Below, in pieces: positions 20,109 to 20,888 of a stretch of 20,888 bases of DNA. Both the position numbers and the translations under genes were made by a program. Source of the DNA: Treponema sp. (GTDB lineage: Bacteria > Spirochaetota > Spirochaetia > Treponematales > Treponemataceae). Within the stretch, counting starts at the first letter, position 1, and the number at the start of each line of letters is the position of its first letter. Under the pieces are notes generated by a model. It ran no database searches. It was given only the letters and a program-made list of their open reading frames with translations, and was not told the origin of the DNA. The DNA lies in NCBI GenBank assembly GCA_024400915.1, contig JAKSLX010000033.1, forward strand, positions 1 through 20,888, read 5' to 3'.

Positions 20109-20888
20109 TCAGCCTAAGGCCACATCGAGTACCATCATCAAGGAAAAACCTGTCATGAACATTATGGTCCCGATGTTTGAATGTCTTTCATCTTCCTCTG
20201 CGGCCATTTCCGGGACCAGTTCTTCAACAACGACATAGATCATTGCTCCGGCTGCAAAACTCAGAAGATACGGAAGGACAGGAATAATAAACTGAGATAA
20301 AACAATTGTCACAAAACCAGCAGCTGGTTCAACGATTCCAGAAAGAATTCCATACCAGCAGGATTTGATTTTTGAAAGTCCCTTGCTGTGAAGCGGCATG
20401 GAAATTATTGCACCTTCAGGAAAATTCTGGATTGCTATACCGATCGCAAGAGCAAGAGCCGCAGATGAGGAAACATGGACTGTCCCCGTATACCATCCCG
20501 CATACAGAACTCCAACAGCCATTCCTTCAGGAATATTGTGCAGGGTAACGGCAAGAACCATCATGGTAGTTTTTGACAGACTGCTTTTGGGTCCTTCCAC
20601 GGTTTCATTTAGATGCATATGCGGAATGACAACATCAAGCAAAAGCAGGAACAGCATGCCAAGACAGAACCCGATCACAGCAGGAACAAAGGCAAGCTTT
20701 CCAAGACCCTGCTCCCCAGCCTGATTCATGGAAGGAATCAATAGACTCCACACGGCAGCAGCAATCATTACACCGGCAGCAAAACCGGAAAGTCCTTTCT
20801 GGAGTCTTGCATCAAGTTCCTTTTTCATGAAAAGGACACAGGCGGAACCTAATGCAGTTCCAAGAAATGGAATCAGCAGTCCTTTTGC
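20109..20888 (-). CDS. ZIP family metal transporter (5' end outside the window)
   Basis: The open frame continues to the window edge, giving 259 residues. The extra 20 before the internal ATG at 20828 (including LIPFLGTALGSACVLF) are the normal first ZIP helix, so the start lies upstream of the window. ZIP proteins carry Zn, Fe or Mn into the cytoplasm. Diagnostic motifs are HNIPEG in LAVTLHNIPEGMAVG, and QNFPEG in the next helix, the metal-binding pair of the family. A His-containing loop (PHMHLNE) follows the second helix. It runs in the same direction as the ATPase operon, but the 147-base gap holds that operon's promoter, so the two are separate units or only partly linked. Iron is a possible substrate given the neighbours, but zinc or manganese is equally allowed. 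Confidence 0.9.
   Translation of the reverse strand, partial: AKGLLIPFLGTALGSACVLFMKKELDARLQKGLSGFAAGVMIAAAVWSLLIPSMNQAGEQGLGKLAFVPAVIGFCLGMLFLLLLDVVIPHMHLNETVEGPKSSLSKTTMMVLAVTLHNIPEGMAVGVLYAGWYTGTVHVSSSAALALAIGIAIQNFPEGAIISMPLHSKGLSKIKSCWYGILSGIVEPAAGFVTIVLSQFIIPVLPYLLSFAAGAMIYVVVEELVPEMAAEEDERHSNIGTIMFMTGFSLMMVLDVALG

Noticed and set aside
20109..20828. ZIP transporter as a complete gene starting at 20828
   Set aside because: The frame stays open to the window edge and the extra residues form the expected first membrane helix, so the gene is cut by the window.

Overview
The window looks like part of a moderately AT-rich genome of an anaerobic, amino-acid-fermenting, host-associated bacterium. 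A gut or oral Treponema-like spirochaete is my best guess. The reasons are a glycine/betaine reductase operon, lipoproteins with loose signal-peptidase II sites, and SH3-domain exported proteins beside Clostridia-like iron genes. No rRNA or other taxonomic marker is present, so the assignment is inference.

Layout. Positions 1-1300 hold the end of a grd operon (the grdC tail, grdD and a strong terminator). Positions 1302-1760 are a non-coding patch of hairpin-bearing repeats. It also holds a 38-base fossil of a second grdD 3' end that kept its own terminator. A decayed minus-strand lipoprotein-like remnant follows at 1769-2032, then a membrane-anchored ankyrin-repeat gene (2055-3371). Positions 3445-5532 (minus) encode a DEAD-box RNA helicase with a DEGD motif II, a DbpA-type domain and an Arg/Gly/Asp-rich tail. 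Positions 5804-8075 (minus) are a three-gene polar amino-acid ABC importer with its own promoter and terminator. A DMT/EamA exporter (8133-9020) and two SH3-domain envelope proteins (9172-12204) follow, all on the minus strand.

Positions 12408-20888 form an iron-handling region. The plus strand carries feoA-feoA-feoB, a 49-residue Cys-rich FeoB-associated protein, a DUF3793 protein and a flavodoxin. Converging from the right is a minus-strand operon: a small DUF6110-like membrane protein, a P1B-type ATPase with an unusual SCA (not CPC) membrane motif, a small PGRxRLR-motif protein and an HD-GYP protein. Upstream of it is a ZIP metal transporter gene that runs off the window.

The main result is a shared palindrome, TAGTTAG-N6-CTAACTA. 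It lies in or just beside the candidate promoters of all three iron transcription units (feo, DUF3793-flavodoxin, ATPase operon). This suggests one iron-responsive repressor controlling Fe(II) import, the iron-sparing flavodoxin and the ATPase operon. The ATPase, the two small proteins and the operon structure resemble ferrosome (fez) clusters, in which a P1B-6 ATPase loads an iron-storage organelle. If that holds, the locus would be a ferrosome-type system in a spirochaete-like genome, with an HD-GYP protein as a possible c-di-GMP link.
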